DNA of 58,805 bases. Origin: an uncultured Lachnospiraceae bacterium (GTDB lineage: Bacteria; Bacillota; Clostridia; Lachnospirales; Lachnospiraceae). The number at the start of each line of letters is the position of its first letter. The first letter of the stretch is position 1. Under the pieces are notes generated by a model that was not told the origin of the DNA, made no database searches, and was given only the letters and a program-made list of their open reading frames with translations. Where the stretch lies: contig CAJURF010000014.1 of NCBI GenBank assembly GCA_910588825.1, forward strand, positions 1 through 58,805. Reading direction: 5' to 3'. A program made the position numbers and the translations under genes. Shown one piece after another: positions 1 through 8,334 of the stretch.

Positions 1-60
1 AATGCATATTAAAATCTTTCTCAAAAAGTTCTTGACATATCACCAGAATGCTATATCACA

Positions 61-1599
61 TTATTTGCCAGCACTCTCAGGCTTTGTGCTGAGAAAATGC
101 TCTGTATAGCTGTCTAATACTTTCTTCAGTTTTTCCTCTGTCTCCGGCTCCAGTTTGCCTGTTCCGCGGATCTCCTGCATAGCAGCCACACCGTCAGCAT
201 CCGTATCCAGATAACTGAACAGGCCAGACTCATACGCCCGTACATCTTCGGTTTCCACCCGGGACAAGATACCCTTGGTCACCGCATACAGGATTGCCAC
301 CTGTTTTTCCACCGCAATGGGAGCATTCTGATTCTGTTTTAAAACTTCCACAATACGGGCACCCTGGTCAAGACGGGATTTTGTATCTGCATCCAGGTCA
401 GAACCAAACTGTGCAAAACTCTGCAGCTCTCTATACTGAGAATAGATCAGCTTCAGTGTTCCGGCCACTTTCTTCATGGCCTTAATCTGAGCATCACCAC
501 CTACACGGGATACAGAGATACCCGGGTTTACCGCCGGCATAACGCCAGAGTGGAACAGCTCTGTCTCAAGGAAAATCTGACCGTCTGTAATAGAAATAAC
601 ATTGGTCGGAATATAAGCAGACACGTCGCCCGCCTGTGTTTCAATAATCGGCAGGGCAGTCAGTGAACCGCCGCCATGTTCATCATCCAATTTCGCCGCA
701 CGTTCCAGAAGTCTGGAATGGAGATAAAAGACATCTCCGGGATAAGCCTCACGTCCTGGCGGACGGCGGATCAACAAGGAAAGTGCACGGTAAGCTACCG
801 CATGCTTACTCAAATCATCGTAGATAATCAGAACGTGCTTTCCATTATTCATAAAATATTCGCCCATTGAACACCCTGTATACGGTGCAATGTACTGCAG
901 CGGACTGGCCTCAGACGCAGTGGCTGCCACTACAATGGTATAATCCATGGCGCCGTTCTTTGTGAGGTCCTCCACCAAAGTGGCAACTGTAGAACGTTTC
1001 TGTCCAATGGCCACATAAATACAGATAACATCCTGGCCTTTCTGGTTGATAATTGTATCAATAGCCAGTGTGGTCTTACCTGTCTGGCGGTCACCAATGA
1101 TCAGCTCACGCTGGCCGCGGCCGATCGGCACCATAGAGTCAATGGCTTTGATACCGGTCTGCAGAGGTTCAGATACGTGCTGCCTCTCACAGATACCCGG
1201 CGCCCGGGTCTCAATCGCCCGGAATTCTTCTGTTACAATCGGTCCCGCTCCATCAATCGGCTGGCCCAGCGCATTTACCACACGCCCGATCATCGCCTCG
1301 CCCACCGGCACAGACACTACTTTACCGGTACGCTTTACCGTCTGTCCTTCACTGATATTTTCATCAGTACCAAATAATACGATGGATACACTGTTTTCTT
1401 CCAGGTTCTGCGCCATACCGAAACTGCCGTCTTCAAACTCAAGCAGCTCGCCGGCCATACAGTTTACCAGGCCGCTGGCTCTGGCAATACCGTCACCTAC
1501 TATCAAAATAGTACCTGTTTCGTCCTGCTGTATCGTATTCTCGTAATATTTGATCTGGCTGCGGATGACCTTAGATATTTCTTCAGGTTTTAATTGCAT
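61..1599 (-). CDS. atpA: ATP synthase F1 subunit alpha
   Basis: Alpha subunit of the cytoplasmic F1 sector of the F-type ATP synthase; it alternates with beta in the hexamer and carries the non-catalytic nucleotide sites. The P-loop GDRQTGKT lies at residues 169-176, the same numbering as in E. coli, and the frame is full length (512 residues). I place the start at the ATG at 1599, behind AAGGATGGGAATGG. The frame stays open 21 codons further to a TTG at 1662, but that start has no ribosome site and sits directly against the atpH stop. This is the last visible gene of a leftward operon; atpG, atpD and atpC would be expected beyond the left edge. The 60 bases to the left show no gene start I can identify. 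Confidence 0.97.
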   Translation of the reverse strand: MQLKPEEISKVIRSQIKYYENTIQQDETGTILIVGDGIARASGLVNCMAGELLEFEDGSFGMAQNLEENSVSIVLFGTDENISEGQTVKRTGKVVSVPVGEAMIGRVVNALGQPIDGAGPIVTEEFRAIETRAPGICERQHVSEPLQTGIKAIDSMVPIGRGQRELIIGDRQTGKTTLAIDTIINQKGQDVICIYVAIGQKRSTVATLVEDLTKNGAMDYTIVVAATASEASPLQYIAPYTGCSMGEYFMNNGKHVLIIYDDLSKHAVAYRALSLLIRRPPGREAYPGDVFYLHSRLLERAAKLDDEHGGGSLTALPIIETQAGDVSAYIPTNVISITDGQIFLETELFHSGVMPAVNPGISVSRVGGDAQIKAMKKVAGTLKLIYSQYRELQSFAQFGSDLDADTKSRLDQGARIVEVLKQNQNAPIAVEKQVAILYAVTKGILSRVETEDVRAYESGLFSYLDTDADGVAAMQEIRGTGKLEPETEEKLKKVLDSYTEHFLSTKPESAGK

Positions 1600-1665
1600 G
1601 TTTCCATTCCCATCCTTACACAATATTTGCAGCGGTTCAGTCCCTTTTACAGAAGGGACCAAACA

Positions 1666-2205
1666 CTACACGATCACTTCATTCAATTTCCTGGAAATAC
1701 CAGACAGGCGGCCCTGCACCGTGCCATCCAGCTGTTTTCCTTCTAATTCTACACGCAGACCTCCCAACACCGAGCTGTCCACCCGCTGTATCAGGGATAT
1801 TTGTTTCCCGCTGATCTTCTCCAGCTTTGCCTTCAGCGCTGATAACTGGTCTTCACTCAGTCCAGCAGCACTGGTAACCACAGCCTCAGCGATGTTATGA
1901 TCCACATTGTAGCGCCGCGTAAATTCTTCACAGCAGCCTGCAAACTCTGCCAATATGCTCCGTTCACACAGCAGTTTCAAAAAGCTTACCAGGTATTTCT
2001 CTGCCTGCTCACCAAACGCCTTATCAATGAGCCCTGTCCTCTCCCCGGTGGGAATGGACGGCTCTGACAACAGCCTGATATAATCCGGATTCTCCCGGAA
2101 CAGCTGCAGGATATCGGCCATCTGCTGCTTGATGTTGTCTGTAAGCTGTTCTTCGGCGGCAAGATCATAGAGGCTGCCACCATAAACCCTGGCAGTCTGC
2201 GTCAT
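1666..2205 (-). CDS. atpH: ATP synthase F1 subunit delta
   Basis: Delta subunit (OSCP equivalent), which links the top of F1 to the peripheral stalk. The 179 residues are of normal family length, with an N-terminal helical bundle followed by the typical C-terminal part (conserved DSSVLGGLRVEL near the end). The start ATG overlaps the atpF stop as ATGA, so the two are translationally coupled, and atpA follows after a gap of under 70 bases. Position between atpF and atpA is the standard order. No defect is visible. Confidence 0.95.
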   Translation of the reverse strand: MTQTARVYGGSLYDLAAEEQLTDNIKQQMADILQLFRENPDYIRLLSEPSIPTGERTGLIDKAFGEQAEKYLVSFLKLLCERSILAEFAGCCEEFTRRYNVDHNIAEAVVTSAAGLSEDQLSALKAKLEKISGKQISLIQRVDSSVLGGLRVELEGKQLDGTVQGRLSGISRKLNEVIV

Positions 2206-2705
2206 GATCCTTCACCTACATTCGCTATAAACTCATTAATCAGTTTCGCATGATCTTCCTCATGAAGCTCCCGTCCGATGGCTTTTCCGGCAATTTCCAT
2301 TGCCATGCTGCCGATCTCGTCCTTAATCTCATTGACCGCTTTGACTTTCTCACGGGCAATGTCGCTTTCCGCTTTTGACTTGATGGCCGCCGCCTGCTGG
2401 GCTGCTTCTCTGATCATTTCCTCACTCTGAGCCGCTGCCGTTTTCTGAGCTGTACTTAAGATCTCATTTGCCTTATCTTTGGCATCCCGCATATTCTGCT
2501 CATATTCGGCTTTCATGGCCTGGGCATCGTCTTTCGCTTTTGCTGCATCCTGAATCTCAGCATCTGCCATAGCTTTCCGCTTTTCCAGCATCGCATTCAC
2601 CGGTTTAAACAAGAAGCGTTTAATCAGATAAACCTGAATGAAAAGGTTGCAAATCTGCGCAATGAAGGTCCACGGCACGAATGATACTAATTCCTGTACC
2701 TGCAT
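2202..2705 (-). CDS. atpF: ATP synthase F0 subunit b
   Basis: Peripheral-stalk b subunit. A hydrophobic N-terminal segment (about residues 8-32) anchors it in the membrane; the rest is a long charged, alanine-rich helix (AKAKDDAQAMKAEYEQ and onward) expected to dimerise and reach the delta subunit. The 167 residues match the family length. An AGGAGG site lies 8 bases before the ATG. It overlaps atpH by four bases and follows atpE after a gap of 38. Confidence 0.95.
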   Translation of the reverse strand: MQVQELVSFVPWTFIAQICNLFIQVYLIKRFLFKPVNAMLEKRKAMADAEIQDAAKAKDDAQAMKAEYEQNMRDAKDKANEILSTAQKTAAAQSEEMIREAAQQAAAIKSKAESDIAREKVKAVNEIKDEIGSMAMEIAGKAIGRELHEEDHAKLINEFIANVGEGS

Positions 2706-2743
2706 CCTTGTAACCTCCTGTTCTGTCGTTCTCTATCCAATAA

Positions 2744-3022
2744 TTATCCCAGAAGATTCATGAACGAGCCAGGAGCTACGAAAACCAGCAGAAGACCTGT
2801 TACAAAGCCGTAGATACCGGTTGTCTCTGCAAGCGCACAACCCAAAATCATAGTAGAAGTCACATCACCTTTACACTCCGGCTGACGTCCAATTGCTTCC
2901 AGCGCAGATGCTACCGCCTGTCCTTCACCGATACCAGGGCCGACACCGGCGATCAATGCAATACCTGCTCCAAGTGCACATCCTGCAAGCGCAATACCTT
3001 TTGCGAGAAATTGAAATTCCAT
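2744..3022 (-). CDS. atpE: ATP synthase F0 subunit c, sodium-type ion site
   Basis: Proteolipid c subunit of the rotor ring: two transmembrane helices joined by a polar loop containing RQPE (residues 46-49). The ion-binding carboxylate is Glu66 in LAETTGIYG. Against the Na+-binding c subunit of Ilyobacter tartaricus as I remember it, the protein aligns without gaps through the core and has Glu33 where that protein has Gln32, Glu66 for Glu65 and Thr67 for Ser66. That is the pattern of Na+-coupled rings with two carboxylates. The coupling ion is therefore inferred to be Na+, unproven here. An AGGAGG site lies 8 bases before the ATG. Length is 92 residues. Confidence 0.95.
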   Translation of the reverse strand: MEFQFLAKGIALAGCALGAGIALIAGVGPGIGEGQAVASALEAIGRQPECKGDVTSTMILGCALAETTGIYGFVTGLLLVFVAPGSFMNLLG

Positions 3023-3108
3023 ACTGTAATCCTCCTAAAAAATAAATAAAAATAAAATTTTTTGTACTTTACCTCAAGTTCCTATTCAGTTGTAAAAATC
3101 AGCGGACA

Positions 3109-3870
3109 TTACTCCTCTGCAGCTGCATTTGCTATAAACATTACTGTCAGCATACAGAAAATAAATGCCTGCAGTACACCGGATACCCAGTCAAAATATA
3201 CCGATGTAATGGCCGGAACACCCACATCCAGAATCGGAATCTGTGCCAGCACGTCGCCCAGCACGCCGGGAAGCATTCCAAGCAATGCAGAACTGGCCAC
3301 CGCCAGAGCAGCATACAGCAGGGCATTGATTACCACACCCGACAAAATGTTTCCAAAATGACGGAATGCCATACCGATCGGAGTTGCCAGCTCTGACAGC
3401 ACGTTAAACGGCGCCAGAATCGGAATCGGCTTAGTAAAGTCCAGCAGATAGCCGCCCACACCTCCGACTTTGATCTTTTGGGCAGTAATCATAATAAACA
3501 CAACAACAGCCCATGCAAACTCTGTGGCCAGATCAGCTGTAGGACTGCGCAGTCCCAGCAGTCCAATCAGGTTTGATACCACGCTGGTAGCAAACAAACC
3601 TGCTACAAACGGGACAAAATACCGGAATTTTTCACCCATATTTCCCACGACAAAATTATTCGCCATCTCCACCAGCATCTCCGCTACTGCCTGGCGTTTT
3701 GAAATATTCTCTGTCTTCAGGTCATGGGTCAGCCACATACAGAGTCCTGTAACCACCAGTATAACCAGCCAGCTGACCAGCAGCGTTTCACTGATTCTAA
3801 GCGGTCCCAGCAAGGGCAGATCAATGGGCAGTTCAAAAAATATCCGGGCCCCCGAAATATCTATATCCAT
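3109..3870 (-). CDS. atpB: ATP synthase F0 subunit a
   Basis: Membrane stator subunit a, which forms the ion half-channels against the c ring. Several hydrophobic helices are visible, and the essential stator arginine is in GMAFRHFGN, corresponding to the LRLFGN region of E. coli. I choose the ATG at 3870, which has GGAGGTGG eight bases upstream. The frame also opens with a GTG four codons earlier (3882), but that codon lies inside the ribosome site. The product has 253 residues. It lies downstream of the atpI-like gene and upstream of atpE, the normal order. Confidence 0.95.
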   Translation of the reverse strand: MDIDISGARIFFELPIDLPLLGPLRISETLLVSWLVILVVTGLCMWLTHDLKTENISKRQAVAEMLVEMANNFVVGNMGEKFRYFVPFVAGLFATSVVSNLIGLLGLRSPTADLATEFAWAVVVFIMITAQKIKVGGVGGYLLDFTKPIPILAPFNVLSELATPIGMAFRHFGNILSGVVINALLYAALAVASSALLGMLPGVLGDVLAQIPILDVGVPAITSVYFDWVSGVLQAFIFCMLTVMFIANAAAEE

Positions 3871-3948
3871 GTACGTTTCCACCTCCCTTCCGGCTGATCT
3901 TCAAATTATACAACCCATCCTTCATAATTATCCAGCCTATTTCAATAA

Positions 3949-4368
3949 TTATGCAATCCTGTTCGTCATCCCCAGAAATTTAATACCCAGACTGGGTATA
4001 AAGAGGGGTGCGATTCCCGCCGCGAACTGGAAACAGGGGATTATAATAGCCGCCGCCACCCAGAGCATCTGAAACAACATTCTCTGGGTATAACTTGCCT
4101 TCATCTTGGAACGGGCGCTGCCTTCATCCTCAGCGGCAGCAACCTTCTGAACCGTAAGGGCCATCAGGAAAAAATTCAGGACAGCGACAATACCTCCGCC
4201 CATTCCGCCTAAAATAACAGTATAGTCAAAAGGCACCGAGTCAAACACCATAAAGTGAAGCACTGCAAACACAGCCCACATAAGTGCCACACCCACAATC
4301 GTCAACACGGCCACCCTCTTTGTCTCTTTTTTCACTGCCGGCTGAAGTCCGCCGAACAAACCTCCCAT
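3949..4368 (-). CDS. atpI: AtpI-like membrane protein of the ATP synthase operon
   Basis: A 139-residue protein with four hydrophobic segments and the glycine-rich GGMGGGIVAVLNFF stretch, consistent with ATP synthase subunit I (AtpI family), thought to help assemble the c ring. The start is the ATG at 4368 behind GGAGGCACAGATT; a GTG five codons upstream falls within that ribosome site. It sits directly before atpB, where AtpI is found in many Firmicutes. The sequence is divergent, so the family call rests on size, topology and position more than on close motif identity. Confidence 0.75.
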   Translation of the reverse strand: MGGLFGGLQPAVKKETKRVAVLTIVGVALMWAVFAVLHFMVFDSVPFDYTVILGGMGGGIVAVLNFFLMALTVQKVAAAEDEGSARSKMKASYTQRMLFQMLWVAAAIIIPCFQFAAGIAPLFIPSLGIKFLGMTNRIA

Positions 4369-4392
4369 AATCTGTGCCTCCACATTCTCTCA

Positions 4393-4665
4393 TCATTGAT
4401 GCTGATTAAAAGATATCTTCTCTTTCTTTTTCTCCTTCTTCTGCCGTCCCACTATAGAGAGATAAAACTTATACATAGTCATAGCCAGACCGCCCAGACC
4501 GAAGAAAAATCCAGGAATATACACCCAGCCTCCCACTCCCATCCTATCCGTAAGCCACCAGCAGATACCAAGACACACCAGAAGCGGGATCACAAGTGAC
4601 AGCCCGAATTGGGTAAACATCGTAATGTTTTTCATATTGTCAGCAAAACCTGTCCACCACTTCAT
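4393..4665 (-). CDS. AtpZ-like small membrane protein, first gene of atp operon
   Basis: A 90-residue protein with two transmembrane helices (about residues 17-35 and 45-70) and a lysine-rich cytoplasmic tail. Size, the GGWVYIPGFFFGLGG turn and location at the head of the atp operon fit the AtpZ/AtpI family, thought to act with AtpI in cation handling or c-ring assembly. The ATG at 4665 has AAGGAG nine bases upstream. It is the promoter-proximal gene, with a 592-base gap before the next gene. Confidence 0.7.
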   Translation of the reverse strand: MKWWTGFADNMKNITMFTQFGLSLVIPLLVCLGICWWLTDRMGVGGWVYIPGFFFGLGGLAMTMYKFYLSIVGRQKKEKKKEKISFNQHQ

Positions 4666-5257
4666 ATTCGAACACTCCTTATTCTAACAGTTAATGAACT
4701 CGTACGCAATCTATTTTTTCAATTTCGCTGTTATTACTTTTTTACAAAATTCCAGCAAAATTTTTGTATGGAATCCTGTGCAATTTTTTATTTTTTCTGA
4801 TAAATACTTTTCAAGACACGCTATAGGCCATGTCTGCTGCATCAGATGCATCTAATGCAGTCAAAAGCTGCAGAATGATAGCAAGTATATGGTTCTGCAA
4901 AATTTTTTATACATTTCAGATAGATACAATAATTAAATCTACTTATTTATAATATATTCTACAACGTTTTGCCAAAAAAAGCAATTGTGAAAAAGTTCAT
5001 TTTGCCAAAACCTGTATTCTTCAGCTCTATGAGCCGCTCTTTAACCTCTGTTCACATGCGCTATGCGAATATGGCAATAATAAAGTTGTATAATCTACAC
5101 TATTATTGGATTATATTTTTCTCCTTTATAGCACATAATGATGGTACTGAATACTTACAACACAAATTATTTATATAGCAAGAAACCGTATGTAATATCC
5201 TGCGGCAGCTGCACAGGTAATATACATACAGTTTCTAAAATGTAAGAGGATAATATT
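4666..5257. other. Intergenic region between atp operon and HTH regulator
   Basis: An AT-rich, 592-base gap between divergent genes that must hold the promoters of both. Bases 4806-4826 (ttttcaagacacgctata) match one end of the palindromic repeat family seen at 5681, 46614 and 56845, suggesting a decayed copy. The right end holds the inverted repeat listed separately. I see no convincing gene and no clear consensus promoter for the atp operon. Confidence 0.5.
5181..5236 (+). promoter_or_regulatory. 56-bp inverted repeat upstream of HTH gene
   Basis: Arms beginning agaaaccgtatgtaatat and ending atatacatacagtttct pair almost completely around a loop with the small palindrome gcagctgc. It ends 21 bases before the ATG of the HTH gene. 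It could be an autoregulatory operator or a 5'-UTR hairpin; no T-tract follows, so it is not an ordinary terminator. Confidence 0.6.
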
Positions 5258-5581
5258 ATGACACTGAATAAACGTCTCAAAAAACTCCGGAACGACAGAG
5301 GCATCAGCGTATACCGTCTGTCCACACTCAGTGATGTATCACAAAACTACATACGAGCTGTTGAAAAGGGAAAAAGCCAGCCATCCGTATACATCCTTAC
5401 AAAGCTGCTCAAGCCACTGGGTATGTCTCTGAGCGAATTTTTCCGTGATGATGAAAACATCTTGTTCCCCTCACCATACGAGAAAAAACTGATTTATGCC
5501 GCCCGTAGATTGAATGAGCATAAATCAGAAATTTTACTGGCTTTGGCTGAAGCTCTGGGAGAGGAACACCGCAAACCGTAA
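5258..5581 (+). CDS. XRE-family HTH transcriptional regulator
   Basis: A 107-residue protein with a Cro/C1-type helix-turn-helix at about residues 5-60: LKKLRNDRGISVYRLS, then the recognition part VSQNYIRAVEKGKSQPS. The short helical tail (60-107) could dimerise or bind a signal. The ribosome site is AGAGGA, seven bases before the ATG. The gene is transcribed away from the atp operon and stands alone. The inverted repeat just upstream is a natural candidate for its own binding site. Targets are unknown. Confidence 0.85.
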   Translation: MTLNKRLKKLRNDRGISVYRLSTLSDVSQNYIRAVEKGKSQPSVYILTKLLKPLGMSLSEFFRDDENILFPSPYEKKLIYAARRLNEHKSEILLALAEALGEEHRKP

Positions 5582-5610
5582 TACTACGCGCCTCTGAGAA
5601 AATGCCAAAA

Positions 5611-5653
5611 AACCTGCTGCATCAATGATTCCTGGTCACTGGTGCAACAGGTT
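5611..5653 (+). terminator. Hairpin downstream of HTH gene
   Basis: aacctgctgca and tgcaacaggtt form an 11-bp stem with one mismatch, starting 30 bases after the HTH stop and followed by a short, weak T-rich stretch. It probably ends the HTH transcript. Confidence 0.45.
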
Positions 5654-5680
5654 ATTCATCACGTTACCGTCATACTCCGG

Positions 5681-5716
5681 CTTAAAGCGTGTCTAAAAAA
5701 TCATTCACGCTCTAAG
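5681..5716. repeat. Short palindromic repeat with AGCGTGTCT ends
   Basis: cttaaagcgtg and cacgctctaag are inverted ends (one mismatch) around tctaaaaaatcatt. The left part matches the right end of the palindrome at 56845-56903 and resembles the ends of the 183-bp element at 46614-46796. It lies about 100 bases 3' of AAA gene 1 and may also act as its terminator. Confidence 0.55.
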
Positions 5717-5813
5717 CAAAATTCCGACGGCGATGCGGTGCACCGCCAGCAACATCAATCCTCTCCGTAAAACGGCTTCTGTATATTTTGGCGGATGCAG
5801 AAGCCCGATTTTG

Positions 5814-7421
5814 TCATAATACTTCAACTTTACAGAAGTGCTCCTTCGTTTTTCTCTTATAACTGATCCCAACCGCCAGAATTTTTCCTGTATACTTCGG
5901 CCTCTCTGCCAGTTTTCCCAAAAACCGAAGTGCATAGTTTTTCTTTTTAATCTGTCGGATTGCCTCATCAGGGGTGCCGTTTATTTTCAGTTCCAGGATA
6001 ATCCCGTCCATCCCCTGGCGTTCCGGATAAAAGATAAAATCCACGTATCCTTCTCCCGCTTTATCTTCCCGCTCCACCCGATACCAGTCCCGCGCCGCCA
6101 GATAGACCAGATTCACCACAGCCGATAATTCAATTTCACTGTTATAGGAAAGAATCGGAGCTTCTGTATCATGTGCCATTTTCAAAATTTCCGCCATAGT
6201 TTCCACTTCACCGGCAAGAGTCGCTTTCAGCATACGCTCAGATTCTTTCGCCAGACGATATACATATCCAAGAGATTGCTTTTCCATCAACAATTCCTGA
6301 AACTGCCCCATAATCTCCCTGTTGGGTACAAAGACTTTCCCATATCTATATGTCAGGAACCCATACACAACCATCGCTGAATAAATCTCATCCCTTGTAT
6401 GCAGATTCCTGGCGGCAGCGGCATAATTCCGAATTCTGGCACCAACGCCTTCCCCTGAAATCATAAGAACCAGGTCATCCCGCACAGATTCAACGTTGTT
6501 ACGGATATAATAAAATATTTCGTCATATGGCCCTGAGCTGGTCCAGTAATTCCCCGGCTCATCATCTTGAAGCGCGCACACCACAGACCGGGGGTTGTAA
6601 ATCTTCTCCCCCTTTGCCGTATAATAACCGTCGTACCACATCCGCAATTCTTCCCTGGTAATTCCCGGATGTTTTGTCTGTTCCCTGTAAATCTGGAACA
6701 GCTGATCCACTTCATGGTCAAGAAACCCAAAATATTCGCTGAATTTCTTTTTCGATACCATATCGTATTCCCGGAACATATTCAATTCAGATCCGCTGGA
6801 ATATTTTGCAATGGGAAGCACCCCTGTCATATAGGCAAGTTCCACATACGCCTGGTCTTTTAACAGATTTTTCAAAAAAGCCAGATACGATTTTGATATA
6901 TCTTCAGAAATAAAAGACATATGAAAAACAGCATCCCATTCATCAATCACAAAAATAAACTTGTCTTTCGTCTTCAAAAAAATATCCAGAAATATATCCC
7001 AGAGAGCTTTCTCTTTATCAATCTCCAAATCAGAATATGCCTGCAGGAGGTCTCCCCGTATACCGTCTGAAATACGGGTAATATAAGAGTGATAATCCCT
7101 GCATCTCTCCGGCATTCTGCTGCAGTCCATAAAAATCACATGGTGCCGGTTCAAATGCGATTTATATTCCTTATTCTCTGCAATGGCCAGGTTATCAAAC
7201 AGATTACCGCTGTCCACACCCCGGCTGAAAAACGCCCCAATCATATCCGCCATGACACTTTTTCCAAAACGCCGCGGCCTGGTAATGCAAAAATGCCGTT
7301 CCCTCTTTCCCAGGGCAGGAAACAGTTCTCCTATAATCGGGGATTTATCCACAAAATACATATCTGACGCAATTTCTTTGTAATTCTCATATGGAGCACT
7401 GCTGTTTAAAAATACTCCCAT
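5814..7421 (-). CDS. AAA-ATPase-like / PD-(D/E)XK nuclease-fold protein (copy 1)
   Basis: First and most divergent of five members of the same family here. The N-terminal AAA-like ATPase module has Walker A RPRRFGKS near residue 52 and Walker B FVIDEWD. The C-terminal domain of the DUF1703/PD-(D/E)XK type has the core YVDFIFYPE...IILELKIN (Asp, Glu-X-Lys). In the literature this pairing (AAA-ATPase_like plus PDDEXK_9) is abundant in gut Firmicutes and Bacteroidetes and has no settled function. The start is the ATG at 7421, behind GGAAGGAGG with a spacing of six; the frame is open 19 codons further without a ribosome site. Product 535 residues. It stands alone between the HTH gene and the adenosyltransferase gene. 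Confidence 0.8.
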   Translation of the reverse strand: MGVFLNSSAPYENYKEIASDMYFVDKSPIIGELFPALGKRERHFCITRPRRFGKSVMADMIGAFFSRGVDSGNLFDNLAIAENKEYKSHLNRHHVIFMDCSRMPERCRDYHSYITRISDGIRGDLLQAYSDLEIDKEKALWDIFLDIFLKTKDKFIFVIDEWDAVFHMSFISEDISKSYLAFLKNLLKDQAYVELAYMTGVLPIAKYSSGSELNMFREYDMVSKKKFSEYFGFLDHEVDQLFQIYREQTKHPGITREELRMWYDGYYTAKGEKIYNPRSVVCALQDDEPGNYWTSSGPYDEIFYYIRNNVESVRDDLVLMISGEGVGARIRNYAAAARNLHTRDEIYSAMVVYGFLTYRYGKVFVPNREIMGQFQELLMEKQSLGYVYRLAKESERMLKATLAGEVETMAEILKMAHDTEAPILSYNSEIELSAVVNLVYLAARDWYRVEREDKAGEGYVDFIFYPERQGMDGIILELKINGTPDEAIRQIKKKNYALRFLGKLAERPKYTGKILAVGISYKRKTKEHFCKVEVL

Positions 7422-7623
7422 ATTCAGCCTCCTTCCGGTTTCTGCCGCTTTGTCAATGTATATGCTGTGCGATACCACATTGTTCTCCCACCTTTTTTAC
7501 CGCCAGCCCCAGCTCCAGATCATGAAGCCCCCATAGCCTCTCCCTTACAATAGTGCACTAAAAGCATTCATTACTTCATTTTTATCCAAATCTCAAACCC
7601 TTTAGAATACCTCATATTATACC

Positions 7624-7660
7624 ACAAAAAAGGCGCATCTCCCCAATAGAAATGCACCTT
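7624..7660 (-). terminator. Rho-independent terminator of adenosyltransferase gene
   Basis: Read leftward, aaggtgcat pairs with atgcgcctt around a 13-base loop and is followed by TTTTTTG. It starts about 20 bases after the stop of the adenosyltransferase gene. Confidence 0.8.
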
Positions 7661-7681
7661 AACAAAAACAAATTCCAACCC

Positions 7682-8182
7682 CTATTTTTCCTCAACGTCT
7701 TCTGTCTCCACAACTGTGACAGAATCCACATACTCCCGCAGCTCCGGGTGCACCGATCTTCCCGTCAGGATCAAATACACGCCTTCCTCTCTTGCCTTGG
7801 TAATAATCTGAATCACATCCTCAGACTGTACAATTCCATAGTCCAGCACGCCGAGAACTTCATCAAGAACAAGCAGATTGCACTCACGGGTGGCCGCCAC
7901 TTTTCTGGCAAAACACAGACCGTTGATAATATTCCCTTTTTGCTCCGCGCGTTCCTGCTCATTCAGCTCTTCATAATACTGATTGGACTTTTCAAAACTA
8001 AACAGTTTGATATCCAGGTTCAAATTACTCAGATAGCTCAGCTCCCCGGTTTCCCGCCCTTTCAGAAACTGAACAATCACCACGCTGCTGCCGTGGGCAC
8101 AGGCACGTATACTCTTTCCCAGGGCCATTGTTGTCTTTCCTCTTCCGCTCCCACAGATTATCTCCACACATTCTTTATTCAT
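7682..8182 (-). CDS. cobO: Corrinoid adenosyltransferase (CobO/BtuR family)
   Basis: ATP:cob(I)alamin/cob(I)yrinic acid a,c-diamide adenosyltransferase, which transfers adenosyl from ATP to the reduced cobalt to make coenzyme B12-type cofactors in the cytoplasm. The P-loop GSGRGKTT is at residues 10-17, followed by the family's VVIVQFLKG strand and NLLVLDEVLGVLDYG Walker-B-like motif; the end has the LTGRSVHPEL segment typical of the family. The start is the ATG at 8182 (AGAGGA seven bases upstream), giving 166 residues; upstream codons lack a ribosome site. No other cobalamin gene is adjacent, so it may serve salvage. It lies 152 bases after the SSB-like gene on the same strand. Confidence 0.85.
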   Translation of the reverse strand: MNKECVEIICGSGRGKTTMALGKSIRACAHGSSVVIVQFLKGRETGELSYLSNLNLDIKLFSFEKSNQYYEELNEQERAEQKGNIINGLCFARKVAATRECNLLVLDEVLGVLDYGIVQSEDVIQIITKAREEGVYLILTGRSVHPELREYVDSVTVVETEDVEEK

Positions 8183-8334
8183 CGTTTTTCCTCTTTGTAC
8201 TGTAGTTCCATGCAGGCTGCTTCTATCAGCACAGCCATCAGCCCGCATCTTGTCATTGTGTAACTGTGAAGTGCTGAATCGTTATGTGATATCTTTTTAT
8301 TGTATCTTACAATAATTTGCCGTGGAATGCAAGA

